From NCBI RefSeq assembly GCF_036075115.1, contig NZ_CP107958.1, forward strand, positions 5,952,001-6,016,000: DNA of 64,000 nt, written 5' to 3'. The stretch comes from Streptomyces sp. NBC_00377 (lineage in GTDB: Bacteria > Actinomycetota > Actinomycetes > Streptomycetales > Streptomycetaceae). Below are positions 1-8,574 of this stretch, piece after piece; positions within the stretch are counted from its first letter, which is position 1; every line of letters starts with the position of its first letter. Below the pieces are notes generated by a model. It was not told where the DNA came from. It was given only the letters and a program-made list of their open reading frames with translations, and made no database searches. The position numbers were made by a program, and so were the translations under genes.

Positions 1-2018
1 AGCAGCTCGAAGTCGGATCCCGAGGACGCCACCGTCGCGAAGAAGCGCGCCCAGGCCAGCTGGTGCTCGCTGCCCGGCTCGGCCGCCCGCAGGTCCCGCA
101 GCGCGACGCCGGCCACCAGCTCCTCACCCGTGCGGCGCCACGACGGCGACGCGTAGTGGACCAGCGCCGAGCCCGTCCACGCGTGCAGCATCTGGAGGAC
201 GCCGATGTCGGACTCGCGGTGCGCGAACCGCGTCACCAGATCCACGAAGTCGGACGCGGGCAGCAGCGCGTCCCGGGTCAGGTTCCACAGCGCCGACCAG
301 CACAGGGCGCGGGCCAGCGGGTCGGTCATGGAGCCCAGGTGCTCCCGCAGCGTGTCCAGCGAGGTCTCGTCGAAGCGGATCTTGCAGTACGTCAGGTCGT
401 CGTCGTTGACGAGCACCAGCTCCGGGGCCTCGGCGCCCGCCAGTTCCGTCACGACCGTCCGTGGACCGTCCACGTCCGCCTCGGCGCGGGCGTACCGCAC
501 CAGACGGCCGTCCTCGCGGCGGTACAGGCCGATCGCGACCCGGTGCGGCCGCAGCTCCGGGTACGCCTCGGCGGCCTCCTGGAGCACCGCGAGCTCGTCG
601 ATCCGGCCCTGTGGGTCCAGCAGGACCTGCGGGGTCAGCGAGTTCACGCCCGCCGTCTGAAGCCAGGACCGCGCCCAGCCGCCCATGTCCCGGCCGCTGG
701 TCTCCGCGAGCACCGACAGCAGGTCCCCGAGGCGCGTGTTGCCGTACGCGTGCCGCTTGAAGTAGCGCCGCGCGCCCTCGAGGAACGCGTCCTGGCCGAC
801 GTACGCCACGAGCTGCTTCAGGACGGAGGCGCCCTTGGCGTACGTGATGCCGTCGAAGTTCAGCTTCGCGTCCTGGAGGTCGCGGATGTCGGCGGTGACC
901 GGGTGCGTGGAGGGGAGCTGGTCCGCGCGGTAGGCCCAGGCCTTGCGCCGGTTGGCGAAGGTGATCCAGCCGTCGGTGAAACGGGTCGCTCCGACGAGCG
1001 CGAACGCGCCCATGAAGTCGGCGAAGGACTCCTTCAGCCAGAGGTCGTCCCACCACTCCATGGTGACCAGGTCGCCGAACCACATGTGCGCCATCTCGTG
1101 CAGGATGACGTTGGCCCGCCCCTCGTACGACGCCTGCGTCACCTTCCCGCGGAAGATGTACTCCTCGCGGAAGGTCACCAGACCCGGGTTCTCCATCGCG
1201 CCGAGGTTGTACTCGGGCACGAAGGCCTGGTCGTACTTCCCGAAGGGGTACGGGTAGTCGAAGTGGTCGTGGAAGAAGTCCAGGCCCTGCTTGGTGACGA
1301 GGAAGACGTCCGCGGAGTCGAAGTGGGGTGCCAGGCCCTTGCGGCACATCGCGCCGAGGGGGATCTCCAGGGTCGTGCCGTCACCCAGGTCGCGCGTGTA
1401 GGTGTCCGTCACATAGTGGTAGGGGCCGGCCACGACACAGGTGATGTACGTCGAGATCGGCTTGGTCTCGGCGAAGCGCCACACCCCGTCCGCGCGCTCG
1501 CCGGCCCCGTTGCTCCACACCACCCATTCCTCGGGCGCCCGCACCTCGAAGCGGAACGGGGCCTTGAGGTCGGGCTGTTCGAAGCCCGCGAAGACGCGGC
1601 GGGCGTCGGCCGGCTCGTACTGCGTGTACAGGTAGACCTCGCCGTCCTCGGGGTCGACGAAGCGGTGCAGACCTTCGCCGGTGCGGGAGTAGGCGCACCG
1701 GGCGTCGACGACCAGCTCGTTCTCGGCGGCGAGCTCCTCCAGCAGGATCCGGGTGCCGTCGAAGACCTCCCCGGGGTCGAGGTCGCGGCCGTTGAGGGAG
1801 ACGGACGTCACCTTCGGAGCGATCAGGTCCACGAAGCTCGACGCGCCGGGCTCGTTGCAGCGGAAGCGGATCGTGGTGACCGAACGGAACGTGCGGGGAT
1901 CTTCCCCGGGCAGGTCGCCGACCGCCGACCGGATGTCGAGGGACACGTCGTACCCGTCGACGGACAGCAGGGCGGCCCGCTCCCGGGCCTCGTCGCGGGA
2001 CAGGTTCTCACCGGGCAC
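1..2018 (-). CDS. pepN: aminopeptidase N (M1 zinc metallopeptidase), 3' end outside window
   Basis: Cytosolic M1-family aminopeptidase that removes N-terminal residues from peptides. The open frame reads from a GTG at 2018 to the window edge, giving 672 codons; the family is about 850-870 residues, so roughly the last 190 are missing only because the window ends. Visible are the substrate-anchoring GAMEN motif followed by PG (around base 1200) and the zinc site HEMAH at residues 307-311, with the third ligand Glu in LKESF about 19 residues later. The start is chosen because GGGAG lies 10 bases upstream and the N-terminus PGENLSRDEARERA resembles other actinobacterial PepN. It is divergent from the DsbA-like gene, sharing a 140-base promoter interval. 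Confidence 0.95.
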   Translation of the reverse strand, partial: MPGENLSRDEARERAALLSVDGYDVSLDIRSAVGDLPGEDPRTFRSVTTIRFRCNEPGASSFVDLIAPKVTSVSLNGRDLDPGEVFDGTRILLEELAAENELVVDARCAYSRTGEGLHRFVDPEDGEVYLYTQYEPADARRVFAGFEQPDLKAPFRFEVRAPEEWVVWSNGAGERADGVWRFAETKPISTYITCVVAGPYHYVTDTYTRDLGDGTTLEIPLGAMCRKGLAPHFDSADVFLVTKQGLDFFHDHFDYPYPFGKYDQAFVPEYNLGAMENPGLVTFREEYIFRGKVTQASYEGRANVILHEMAHMWFGDLVTMEWWDDLWLKESFADFMGAFALVGATRFTDGWITFANRRKAWAYRADQLPSTHPVTADIRDLQDAKLNFDGITYAKGASVLKQLVAYVGQDAFLEGARRYFKRHAYGNTRLGDLLSVLAETSGRDMGGWARSWLQTAGVNSLTPQVLLDPQGRIDELAVLQEAAEAYPELRPHRVAIGLYRREDGRLVRYARAEADVDGPRTVVTELAGAEAPELVLVNDDDLTYCKIRFDETSLDTLREHLGSMTDPLARALCWSALWNLTRDALLPASDFVDLVTRFAHRESDIGVLQMLHAWTGSALVHYASPSWRRTGEELVAGVALRDLRAAEPGSEHQLAWARFFATVASSGSDFEL

Positions 2019-2158
2019 GGCGGTACTCCCTCAGTGTGCTGAGCATGGGCTTCTCGGACAGCAGCGATCCTGCCACGTGCCCCTGACGCGGGGCAGCAGG
2101 GAATGTGCGGGACGGACAGCGGTGTTACAGGGGAAAAGGCTTCCCGCTGAGGAGAGAC

Positions 2159-2803
2159 ATGTCCGAGAAGACCCCCGTCGACTTCTGGTTCGACCCCTCG
2201 TGCCCCTGGGCATGGATGACCTCGCGCTGGGTGCTGGAAGTGGAGAAGGTCCGTGACATAGAGGTCCGCTGGCATCTGATGAGCCTCGCCGTCCTCAACG
2301 AGGACAGGCTCGAGGAGCTGCCGGAGGAGTACCGGGAGTTCCTCGAGGAGAAGGCGTGGAGGCCGGTCCGTGTGGTGGCCGCCGCGGCGCAGAAGCACGG
2401 CGCGGACGTTCTCGGCCCGCTGTACACCGCGCTCGGCACCCGCATCCACAACAACGGTGAGGGCCCCACCCGGGAGGCCATCGTCGGTGGCCTCGCCGAC
2501 GCCGGTCTGCCCGCCGACCTCATCGACTACGCCGACCAGGCGGACTTCGAGTTCGACGCCGAGCTGCGTGCCTCCCACAAGGAGGGCATCGAGAAGGTCG
2601 GCCAGGACGTCGGCACCCCCGTCATCGCCGTCCCCGGCGCCGACGGCGAGCAGATCGCCTTCTTCGGCCCCGTCGTCACCCCCGCCCCCAAGGGTGAGGA
2701 GGCCGCGCGTCTGTGGGACGGCACCCTCGCGGTCGCCTCGGTCCCCGGCTTCTACGAGATCAAGCGCTCCCGGAGCAAGGGCCCCGACTTCAGCAACCTG
2801 TGA
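2159..2803 (+). CDS. DsbA-fold oxidoreductase, mycothiol-dependent nitroreductase (Rv2466c) family
   Basis: 214-residue thioredoxin-fold protein. The N-terminus VDFWFDPSCPWAWMTSRW matches the DsbA-like family that includes mycobacterial Rv2466c, a mycothiol-dependent reductase. Here the active-site motif reads CPWA rather than CPWC, so only one cysteine remains, which fits a monothiol mechanism using mycothiol; that mechanism is inference. Near the end VGTPVIAV carries the cis-Pro loop typical of the fold. An ATG at 2159 preceded by GAGGAGA is preferred over the in-frame ATG at 2105, which has no ribosome site. A hairpin follows the stop. Divergent from pepN. Family assignment is firm, substrate unknown. 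Confidence 0.85.
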   Translation: MSEKTPVDFWFDPSCPWAWMTSRWVLEVEKVRDIEVRWHLMSLAVLNEDRLEELPEEYREFLEEKAWRPVRVVAAAAQKHGADVLGPLYTALGTRIHNNGEGPTREAIVGGLADAGLPADLIDYADQADFEFDAELRASHKEGIEKVGQDVGTPVIAVPGADGEQIAFFGPVVTPAPKGEEAARLWDGTLAVASVPGFYEIKRSRSKGPDFSNL

Positions 2804-2812
2804 CGGCCGTGC

Positions 2813-2839
2813 TGCCCCGCGAGTGTCACGCGCGGGGCA
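2813..2839. terminator. hairpin after the DsbA-like gene
   Basis: Arms TGCCCCGCG (2813-2821) and CGCGGGGCA (2831-2839) pair perfectly over nine bases with a nine-base loop, ten bases after the stop at 2803. There is no T run, as is common for high-GC actinomycete terminators. It could also serve the convergent zinc-ribbon gene. Confidence 0.5.
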
Positions 2840-2981
2840 CCCGCGGGTCCATGCCGAAGACCGGGACGGAACGCCTCCGCTCCCCGTCGGCCGGGACCGC
2901 GGCGTGGGCCGCGAACCCCGAGCCGGACCTGCCGTCCACCGTTCGGTGGACCCCGGCACGGGGGCGCCTGCGGGGGAGGCC

Positions 2982-3227
2982 CTAGCGGGCCGGCTGCGGG
3001 GGCTCGCGGAACTCCTCGGGGAGGTCGAAGCCGGACTTCCAGTTGAAGTACGACTGCACCCGCACGCAGCCTTCGCGGGTGCAGCGCCGGTATGTGCCGA
3101 GATCCGCCCGGTGCACCTGGCCGTGGTTCAGGGCGTACGCCCGCTCCTCGCCCTGGAGGTGCCGGAAGTACTGCTCCGTGTCGCCGCAGTTGGGGCAACG
3201 CCTCATCGGAAGACCCATGCGGGCCAC
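2982..3227 (-). CDS. small zinc-ribbon protein of unknown function
   Basis: Protein of 81 residues with one clear CxxC knuckle in MRRCPNCGDTEQYF and a second cysteine pair in YRRCTREGC about 40 residues later, so a single zinc ribbon is likely. The middle is rich in aromatic and charged residues. I do not recognise a named family; such small ribbons are common conserved unknowns in streptomycetes. The GTG at 3227 is chosen because AGGG lies about six bases upstream; ATGs at 3218 and 3206 are alternatives. It converges on the DsbA-like gene. Upstream lie a strong hairpin and an inverted repeat that may control it. Confidence 0.6.
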   Translation of the reverse strand: MARMGLPMRRCPNCGDTEQYFRHLQGEERAYALNHGQVHRADLGTYRRCTREGCVRVQSYFNWKSGFDLPEEFREPPQPAR

Positions 3228-3286
3228 TGTCGCCCTGAACGGCCGCCCTGGGGAAGTCCCCACGCCCGCGCCTTCCCCCGCGCAGA

Positions 3287-3325
3287 GGAGCGGCCCCGCG
3301 AGTCATGTCCTCGCGGGGCCGCTCC
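3287..3325. terminator. bidirectional hairpin, 16-bp perfect stem
   Basis: GGAGCGGCCCCGCGAG at 3287-3302 pairs without mismatch with 3310-3325 around a seven-base loop and is followed by TTC on the plus strand. It lies between the organosulfur operon and the zinc-ribbon gene, both on the minus strand, so it probably insulates the small gene from read-through. Confidence 0.7.
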
Positions 3326-3385
3326 TTCACTCCGCCGGCCGCCGTGAAGGGTGAGAAGACGATCACGAGGCAGGACGACCTTTAT

Positions 3386-3400
3386 TGCAAGCGACTTGCA
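3386..3400. promoter_or_regulatory. inverted repeat, possible operator
   Basis: TGCAAG-CGA-CTTGCA is a perfect 6-3-6 inverted repeat in an AT-richer stretch (TTTATTGCAA) between two terminator hairpins, about 160 bases upstream of the zinc-ribbon gene start. It looks like a small repressor site, for example of the MarR or TetR class, but the regulator is unknown. Confidence 0.35.
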
Positions 3401-3462
3401 GGTGCAGGTTAGCAACAGCAAGGGGGTCGCGGGCAAGAGGAAGAGGGCCCGGGCCACGAGAA

Positions 3463-3490
3463 GGCCCCCACGTGTCTCCACGTGGGGGCC
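3463..3490. terminator. terminator of the organosulfur operon
   Basis: GGCCCCCACGTG (3463-3474) pairs perfectly with CACGTGGGGGCC (3479-3490) around a four-base loop, 33 bases after the stop of the dioxygenase gene. On the minus strand it is followed by TTCTC. Confidence 0.7.
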
Positions 3491-3523
3491 GAACGGGTAC
3501 CGGCGGGGGACGGCCGCCTCAGG

Positions 3524-4420
3524 TCACTGGGCGGCTACGGAGGTGTAGTGCGCCGCGTCACCCTCGATCGAGTAGCTCTCCTTGCCCTCGATGCCCACCG
3601 GGATGTCACCCGCGACCGTCACCCGGTGCAGCCGGCGGGGCCTGCCGTCGTAGTTGTCGACCGCGTAGTGCTGGGTGATGCGGTTGTCGAACAGGACCAG
3701 CTGGTTCTCCGACCAGCGGTGACGCAGGATGTTCTCCGGCCGGGTGACGTACGACTGCAACAGGTCCAGGATCTTGCGGGACTCGCCCGGCGACAGGCCC
3801 ACGACGCGCTGCGCGAACCCGCCGATGAACAGGCCCCGCTCACCGGTCAGCGGGTGGACGCGGACCACCGGGTGGACCGTGCGGTACTTGATCGAGGTGA
3901 ACTGGGCGCGCGCGGCGGCCTGCTCCTCGTCCACCGTCTCCTGCGGCACCGCGTAGTCGTAGTCGTTGGTGTGCTCGGCCCACAACGTGTCGGCCAGCTG
4001 CCTGAGCGGCTCGGGCAGCTGGCGGTAGGCCGCGGCCGAGCTGCTGATCAGGGTCTCGCCGCCGTACGGCGGGAGGACCAGGCTGCGCAGGGTGCTGGCC
4101 TGCGGCGGGTTGAGGACGAAGGTGACGTCCGTGTGCCAGTGGTTCGCGGCGCGTCCGCGCTCGCTGTCGACCGGCAGCACGTTCGGGACGCCGTCGACGG
4201 CCGGCACGGTCGGGTGGGCGGTGGTGAGGTCGCCGAAGTGGCGGACGAAGGACTGCTGGCCCTCGTCGTCCAGGTTCACGTCGTCGAAGACCAGGGCCTT
4301 GTGAACGTTGAGCGCCTCACGCAGGGCGGCGTAGGTCTCCTCGTCGAGGGGCTCGGCGATGTCGACGCCGGACACCCGGGCGCCGATGTGCGCGGTGACC
4401 TTGCGGATCTCGATGCTCAT
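3524..4420 (-). CDS. TauD/TfdA-family Fe(II)/2-oxoglutarate dioxygenase
   Basis: 298 residues, the normal size for TauD. These enzymes hydroxylate the carbon next to a sulfonate or related group so that sulfite is released. The iron facial triad is visible as His96 and Asp98 in WHTDVTF and His251 in TQHYA, and Arg266 sits 15 residues after the distal histidine as in TauD, fitting 2-oxoglutarate binding. It is the last gene of the minus-strand operon, 11 bases after the monooxygenase, and starts at ATG 4420 with AGGTCCCTCC just upstream. Context points to use of sulfonates or sulfate esters as a sulfur source; alkylsulfatase-type dioxygenases share the fold, so the exact substrate is open. Confidence 0.85.
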   Translation of the reverse strand: MSIEIRKVTAHIGARVSGVDIAEPLDEETYAALREALNVHKALVFDDVNLDDEGQQSFVRHFGDLTTAHPTVPAVDGVPNVLPVDSERGRAANHWHTDVTFVLNPPQASTLRSLVLPPYGGETLISSSAAAYRQLPEPLRQLADTLWAEHTNDYDYAVPQETVDEEQAAARAQFTSIKYRTVHPVVRVHPLTGERGLFIGGFAQRVVGLSPGESRKILDLLQSYVTRPENILRHRWSENQLVLFDNRITQHYAVDNYDGRPRRLHRVTVAGDIPVGIEGKESYSIEGDAAHYTSVAAQ

Positions 4421-4431
4421 GGAGGGACCTT

Positions 4432-5790
4432 TCAGACGAGGGCGGGTACGGCAGCGGTCACGTACTGGTTGGCCGGGCGCGGCAGTCCGTACCTCTCGCG
4501 CAGCGTGGTGCGCGGGCCGTACTCGGAACGCAGCAGACCGCGGGCGCGCAGGATCGGAACGACGTGGTCGACGAAGGCGTCCAGGCCGGAGGGCAGGACC
4601 GCGGGCATGATGTTGAACCCGTCGGCGGCACCCTGGGTGAACCAGGTCTCGATCGCGTCGGCGACCTGCTCGGGCGTGCCGGCGAAGGTGAGGTGCCCGC
4701 GCCCGCCGCCGAGCCGCCCGATCAGCTGCCGCACGGTGAGGCGCTCGCGCCGGGCCAGTTCCACCACGAGGGTGTAGCGGCTCTTGGCGCCCTCGATCGC
4801 GCTCTCCGGCGGCAGGTCGGCGGGCAGCTGCGAATCCAGCTCCAGCGCGCCGGGCTCCAGTTGGAGCAGCTGCTCCAGACGCTCGACGCCGTGCGTGTGC
4901 ACGATGTGGTCCTCCAGGACCTGTTCGTGTCCTCGCGCCTCGGCCTCCGTCGAGCCGATCACCGGGACGATCCCGGGCAGCACCTTGATGTGCCCGGGAT
5001 CCCGGCCGGCCTGCCGGGTGCGCGACTTCAGGTCGGCGTAGAAGGCCTGTGCGTCGGCGAGCGTCTGCTGCGCGGTGAAGACCGCCTCCGCGTACCGGGC
5101 CGCGAACGCCTTGCCGTCCTCGCTCGATCCCGCCTGCACCAGCAGCGGGTAACCCTGCGGCGAGCGCGGGACGTTGAGGGCGCCCTCGACACTGAAATAG
5201 GTGCCCTGGTGCCGGGGCGGGTGGACCTTCGCGTCGTCGCCCCAGACGCCGGCCGCCTTGTCGGCGACGATCGCGTCGTCCTCCCAGCTGTCCCAGAGCT
5301 TCAGGGCCACGTCGAGGAACTCACCGGCGCGGGCGTACCGCTCGGCGTGCGCCGGCTCGGCGTCCAGACCGAAGTTGCGGGCGGCCTCCGCGCCGGCGGT
5401 GGTGACGATGTTCCAGCCGGCCCGGCCGCCGCTGATGATGTCGAGCGAGGCGAACTTACGGGCCAGGTTGTAGGGGGAGTTGTAGGAGGTGGAGGCGGTG
5501 GCGATGAGGCCGATGTTCCGGGTGGCCGTCGCCAGAGCGGTGAGCAGGGTGAGCGGCTCCAGGGCGCCGGCCGGACGCTGGGCGATGTTGCCCCACAGCT
5601 GTGGCCCGTCGGCGAGGAACAGCGAGTCGAAGGTGCCGCGTTCGGCGATCCGGGCCAGGTGGACGTAGTGGTCCAGCTCCACGTGGGCGTACGGGTCGCT
5701 CTCCGGGAGCCGCCAGGACGCCTCGTGGTGGCCGGTGTTCATCAGGAACGCGTTGAGGTGGAGCTGTCGTCGGTTGTCAGCCGTGGTCAC
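4432..5790 (-). CDS. NtaA/SnaA/DszA-family FMNH2-dependent monooxygenase
   Basis: 452-residue bacterial-luciferase-like monooxygenase. The opening HLNAFLMNTGHHEASWR, the central GGRAGWNIVTT and the PLLVQAGSSEDG stretch are signatures of the NtaA/SnaA/DszA subgroup, whose members oxidise sulfur- or nitrogen-containing substrates with reduced flavin supplied by a separate reductase. The GTG start at 5790 overlaps the ATPase stop as GTGA, so translation is coupled. Being transcribed with a sulfonate-type ABC transporter and a TauD-like dioxygenase it is most likely a desulfonating enzyme. No flavin reductase is present in the operon, so reduced FMN must come from elsewhere. Confidence 0.88.
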   Translation of the reverse strand: MTTADNRRQLHLNAFLMNTGHHEASWRLPESDPYAHVELDHYVHLARIAERGTFDSLFLADGPQLWGNIAQRPAGALEPLTLLTALATATRNIGLIATASTSYNSPYNLARKFASLDIISGGRAGWNIVTTAGAEAARNFGLDAEPAHAERYARAGEFLDVALKLWDSWEDDAIVADKAAGVWGDDAKVHPPRHQGTYFSVEGALNVPRSPQGYPLLVQAGSSEDGKAFAARYAEAVFTAQQTLADAQAFYADLKSRTRQAGRDPGHIKVLPGIVPVIGSTEAEARGHEQVLEDHIVHTHGVERLEQLLQLEPGALELDSQLPADLPPESAIEGAKSRYTLVVELARRERLTVRQLIGRLGGGRGHLTFAGTPEQVADAIETWFTQGAADGFNIMPAVLPSGLDAFVDHVVPILRARGLLRSEYGPRTTLRERYGLPRPANQYVTAAVPALV

Positions 5791-6524
5791 TTGTGGTCCT
5801 CCGTGACGCCCAGGGCGGCGAGCAGTCGTTCGCGGTACTCGCCGAGCAGCGGGTCCCGGTACGAGCGCGGGTGCGGTCGGTCGATGGTCAGGTCGAGGCC
5901 GATACGGCCGTGGTCGAGGACGAGGATCCGGTCGGCGAGCACGATCGCCTCGTCCACGTCATGGGTGACGAGCAGTACGGAAGGCCGGTGGCGCTCCCAC
6001 AACTCACGCAGCAGGGCGTGCATCTTGATGCGGGTGAGCGCGTCCAGCGCACCGAACGGCTCGTCGGCCAGCAGGAGTTCGGGCTCACGGACCAGTGAAC
6101 GGGCCAGCGCGGCGCGCTGCGCCTCACCGCCGGACAGCTCGTTGGGCCAGGCCCGCTCGCGGCCCTTCAGCCCGACCTCGGCGAGGGCTTCGCGGCCCTT
6201 GTGCTCCGCCTCCTTGCCGTCCAGCCCCAGCAGTACGTTGTCCAGCACCCGCCGCCAGGGCAGCAGCCGGGAGTCCTGGAAGACCACGGACACCCGTTCC
6301 GGGGCAGTGAGCTGCCCGCTGCCGGCGACCTCGTGGTCGAGGTGGGCGACGGCCCGCAGCAGGGTGCTCTTGCCGGACCCGCTGTGCCCGAGGAGCGCCA
6401 CGAACTGTCCGGCGGGGATGTCCAGGTCGATGTCGTCGAGGACCGTACGTTCCTCGAACGACCTTGTCAGGCCGCGCAGTTGTACGGCGGCGGAGCGGGT
6501 CAGCTGCTCAGTGTGCGGCGCCAC
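5787..6524 (-). CDS. ABC transporter ATP-binding protein (SsuB/TauB-like)
   Basis: 245-residue ATPase of the nitrate/sulfonate/taurine importer class. Walker A GHSGSGKST is at residues 46-54, then the Q-loop (VVFQDSRLLPW), signature LSGGE, Walker B LLLADEPFG and the switch His in VTHD. The GTG at 6524 is preceded by GGAGGG seven bases away. Its 5' end overlaps the permease stop by 25 bases and its stop overlaps the monooxygenase start, consistent with one polycistronic message. Confidence 0.9.
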   Translation of the reverse strand: MAPHTEQLTRSAAVQLRGLTRSFEERTVLDDIDLDIPAGQFVALLGHSGSGKSTLLRAVAHLDHEVAGSGQLTAPERVSVVFQDSRLLPWRRVLDNVLLGLDGKEAEHKGREALAEVGLKGRERAWPNELSGGEAQRAALARSLVREPELLLADEPFGALDALTRIKMHALLRELWERHRPSVLLVTHDVDEAIVLADRILVLDHGRIGLDLTIDRPHPRSYRDPLLGEYRERLLAALGVTEDHK

Positions 6525-7501
6525 GACAGCACCCTCCGTTCGATGAGACGGACCGCGCTGTCGGAGAGGAGACCGAAGACGCCGTAGATGAGGAGGCCGA
6601 CGAGGATGACGTCCGACTGGCCGTAGTTCGTGGCCTGGAACATCATGTAGCCGAGGCCGCTGGTGGCGTTGATCTGCTCCAGTACCACCAGTCCCAGCCA
6701 GGAGCCGGTCACTCCGAGCCGGAGTCCCACGAAGAATCCGGGCAGCGCGCCGGGGATCACGATCTGCCGGATGAACTGGACCTTCGACAGGCCCTGGACC
6801 TCGGCGAGTTCGACGAACCGGTTGTCGATGCCGGACAGCGCGGCATGCGTGTTGAGGTAGATCGGGATGTAGACGACGATGGCGATGATCGCGATCTTGA
6901 AGGTCTCGCCGATGCCGAGCCAGAGGATGAACAGCGGGATCAGGCCGAGGGTGGGTATCGCCCGGTTGAGCTGCACGGTCCCGTCGATCAGCGCCTCCCC
7001 GGTGCGGGTCAGCCCGGAGGCGAGGGCGAGGACCACCCCGGCGGTGAGGCCGATCGCGAAGCCGTACGCGGCGCGCTCCAGCGAGGTGAGGACATCGGTG
7101 GTCAGCGTCCCGTCGGTCCACAGGTGGACGCCGGTCCGCACGACCGTCCAGGGCGCCGGGATCGCCCCGGTGTCCAGGCGTCCGGCGGCCGAGGCGGCGG
7201 CCCACAGGGCGATGAGCAGCAGGGGGCCGACCAGCCGGGAGGCCGGCCACGGTTTGCCGGGAGCGAGTCCGCGGCGTCGGCGGCGACGGACCGGGGGCCC
7301 GCCGGCAGCCGCCCCGGCCGCCCCGGCGGCGAGGGCGGGAGCCGTGGTCACGGCCGTGGCCGCGCCGGTGTCCGTGCCCGCGCCCGCGCCTGTACTCCCG
7401 TCCGTGCTCCTGTCCGTGTCCGCGGCCGGGCTCGTGCCCCTCGTCGGGCCTGCGCCGGTGGTCCGGCCTGCACTGGTGGTCGGGCTTGCACTGGTGGTCA
7501 T
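6500..7501 (-). CDS. ABC transporter permease (SsuC/TauC-like)
   Basis: 333 residues. After an 80-residue N-terminal tail rich in Thr, Ser, Gly and Ala and a basic RRRRRRG stretch come about six membrane segments, starting near LVGPLLLIALWAAASAAG. The ATPase-docking loop appears as ELAEVQGLSKVQFIRQIVIP, the EAA-type motif of binding-protein-dependent permeases. The low-complexity tail is longer than in typical SsuC. ATG at 7501 has GGAG nine bases upstream inside the end of the receptor gene, indicating coupling. Confidence 0.88.
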   Translation of the reverse strand: MTTSASPTTSAGRTTGAGPTRGTSPAADTDRSTDGSTGAGAGTDTGAATAVTTAPALAAGAAGAAAGGPPVRRRRRRGLAPGKPWPASRLVGPLLLIALWAAASAAGRLDTGAIPAPWTVVRTGVHLWTDGTLTTDVLTSLERAAYGFAIGLTAGVVLALASGLTRTGEALIDGTVQLNRAIPTLGLIPLFILWLGIGETFKIAIIAIVVYIPIYLNTHAALSGIDNRFVELAEVQGLSKVQFIRQIVIPGALPGFFVGLRLGVTGSWLGLVVLEQINATSGLGYMMFQATNYGQSDVILVGLLIYGVFGLLSDSAVRLIERRVLSWRRTLSS

Positions 7502-7506
7502 GGCGG

Positions 7507-8574
7507 TCAACTCCGGTACTCGGCTGCCACGGACTTGGCGGCGATGCCCTCGAAGCGGTGGTCGAAGAGCGAGGCGACATCGAACTTCTTCACGAAGCCG
7601 CCCTCCGCGAGAAGGTCCGCGGTCTCCTGCTCCCACTTGACGGCCTCGTCCCAACTCGGCGGGAACAGCGGCTTGTTGGCGAGTGCGGTGATCGACTTGG
7701 CCTGGTCGAGGCTCAGGTTCTGCGTCTTGACGAAGAACTCCTCGTTCCAGACGTCCGGGTTCTCGTAGCTCCACACCAGGCCCTGCGCCCACTGCGGGAT
7801 GAACGCGGCGACGGCGGCCGCCTTCGCCTTGTCGTTCAGCACCGACGCCGGCGCCCACAGCAGACTGAGCAGGTCGACGACGTCGGTGGTGATGACGCGG
7901 GCGCCCTTGGGCCCGTACTGCTTGAGGTAGGCGGGCGACTGGGTGTTGCCGAGCGGGGCGATGTCCACCTGGCCCGACTGAAGGGCGGTGAGGAACTGGT
8001 TGCTGGTCAGCGGGACGAGCTTCACTTCGTCGTACTTGAGGCCGGCCTTCTTCAGTGCCCGCAGCAGGACCACGCCCTGTGCCTGCCCCTGTGAGAAGGC
8101 CAGCTTCTTTCCACGGAAGTCGTCTACGGTCCTGATCTCGCTGCCCGGCTTGGTGGCGAAGACGTAGTTCGGCTTACGCGTGATGTTGATCGCGACGATC
8201 TTCGCGTCGAAGCCCTGGTAATGCGCCTGGATCGGCGGGATGCCCGCGTTGTTGGCGAGGTCGAGGGACTTCGCGCGGAAGGCGTTGATGACATCGGGAC
8301 CGGCCCCGATGTTCAGCCAGTTCGACACCGTGAAGGGCAGTTCGGGCAGCTTCGCCAGCTTGATCTGGAGCTGCTGCTGGCCCTGGAAGGAGGCGATCTT
8401 CAGGCTGGTGCCGGCGGGCACCCGGTCGGCGAGCGGGGCCGTGGAGGCGCCCTTCCCACCGGTGGCGGCGCTGCTCTCGGCGCAGCCGCTGAGTCCGGCG
8501 ACACCCGCGGCGGCGCCCAGCAGGGAGGCGAGGAAGAGACGCCGGTCGACACCGGACGTACGGGAAACAGGCAC
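7507..8574 (-). CDS. substrate-binding lipoprotein of sulfonate/aliphatic ABC importer
   Basis: 355 residues. The N-terminus has a twin-arginine-like DRRLFLAS followed by a hydrophobic core and lipobox LSGC (Cys31), so it is exported and lipid-anchored. The rest is an SsuA/NMT1-type periplasmic-binding fold (LKIASFQGQQQLQI, FRGKKLAFSQGQ, LVPLTSNQFLTALQSGQVDIAP). It captures the sulfur compound for the permease. GTG at 8574 is chosen since it places the signal peptide at the N-terminus and has GGGGG upstream; an in-frame ATG at 8691 would bury the signal peptide behind 39 residues. First gene of the operon. Confidence 0.88.
   Translation of the reverse strand: MPVSRTSGVDRRLFLASLLGAAAGVAGLSGCAESSAATGGKGASTAPLADRVPAGTSLKIASFQGQQQLQIKLAKLPELPFTVSNWLNIGAGPDVINAFRAKSLDLANNAGIPPIQAHYQGFDAKIVAINITRKPNYVFATKPGSEIRTVDDFRGKKLAFSQGQAQGVVLLRALKKAGLKYDEVKLVPLTSNQFLTALQSGQVDIAPLGNTQSPAYLKQYGPKGARVITTDVVDLLSLLWAPASVLNDKAKAAAVAAFIPQWAQGLVWSYENPDVWNEEFFVKTQNLSLDQAKSITALANKPLFPPSWDEAVKWEQETADLLAEGGFVKKFDVASLFDHRFEGIAAKSVAAEYRS

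Noticed and set aside
63..2042. 659-codon plus-strand frame opposite pepN
   Set aside because: The minus frame carries GAMEN and HEXXH of aminopeptidase N; the plus frame has shadow-type Arg/Val/Gly composition.
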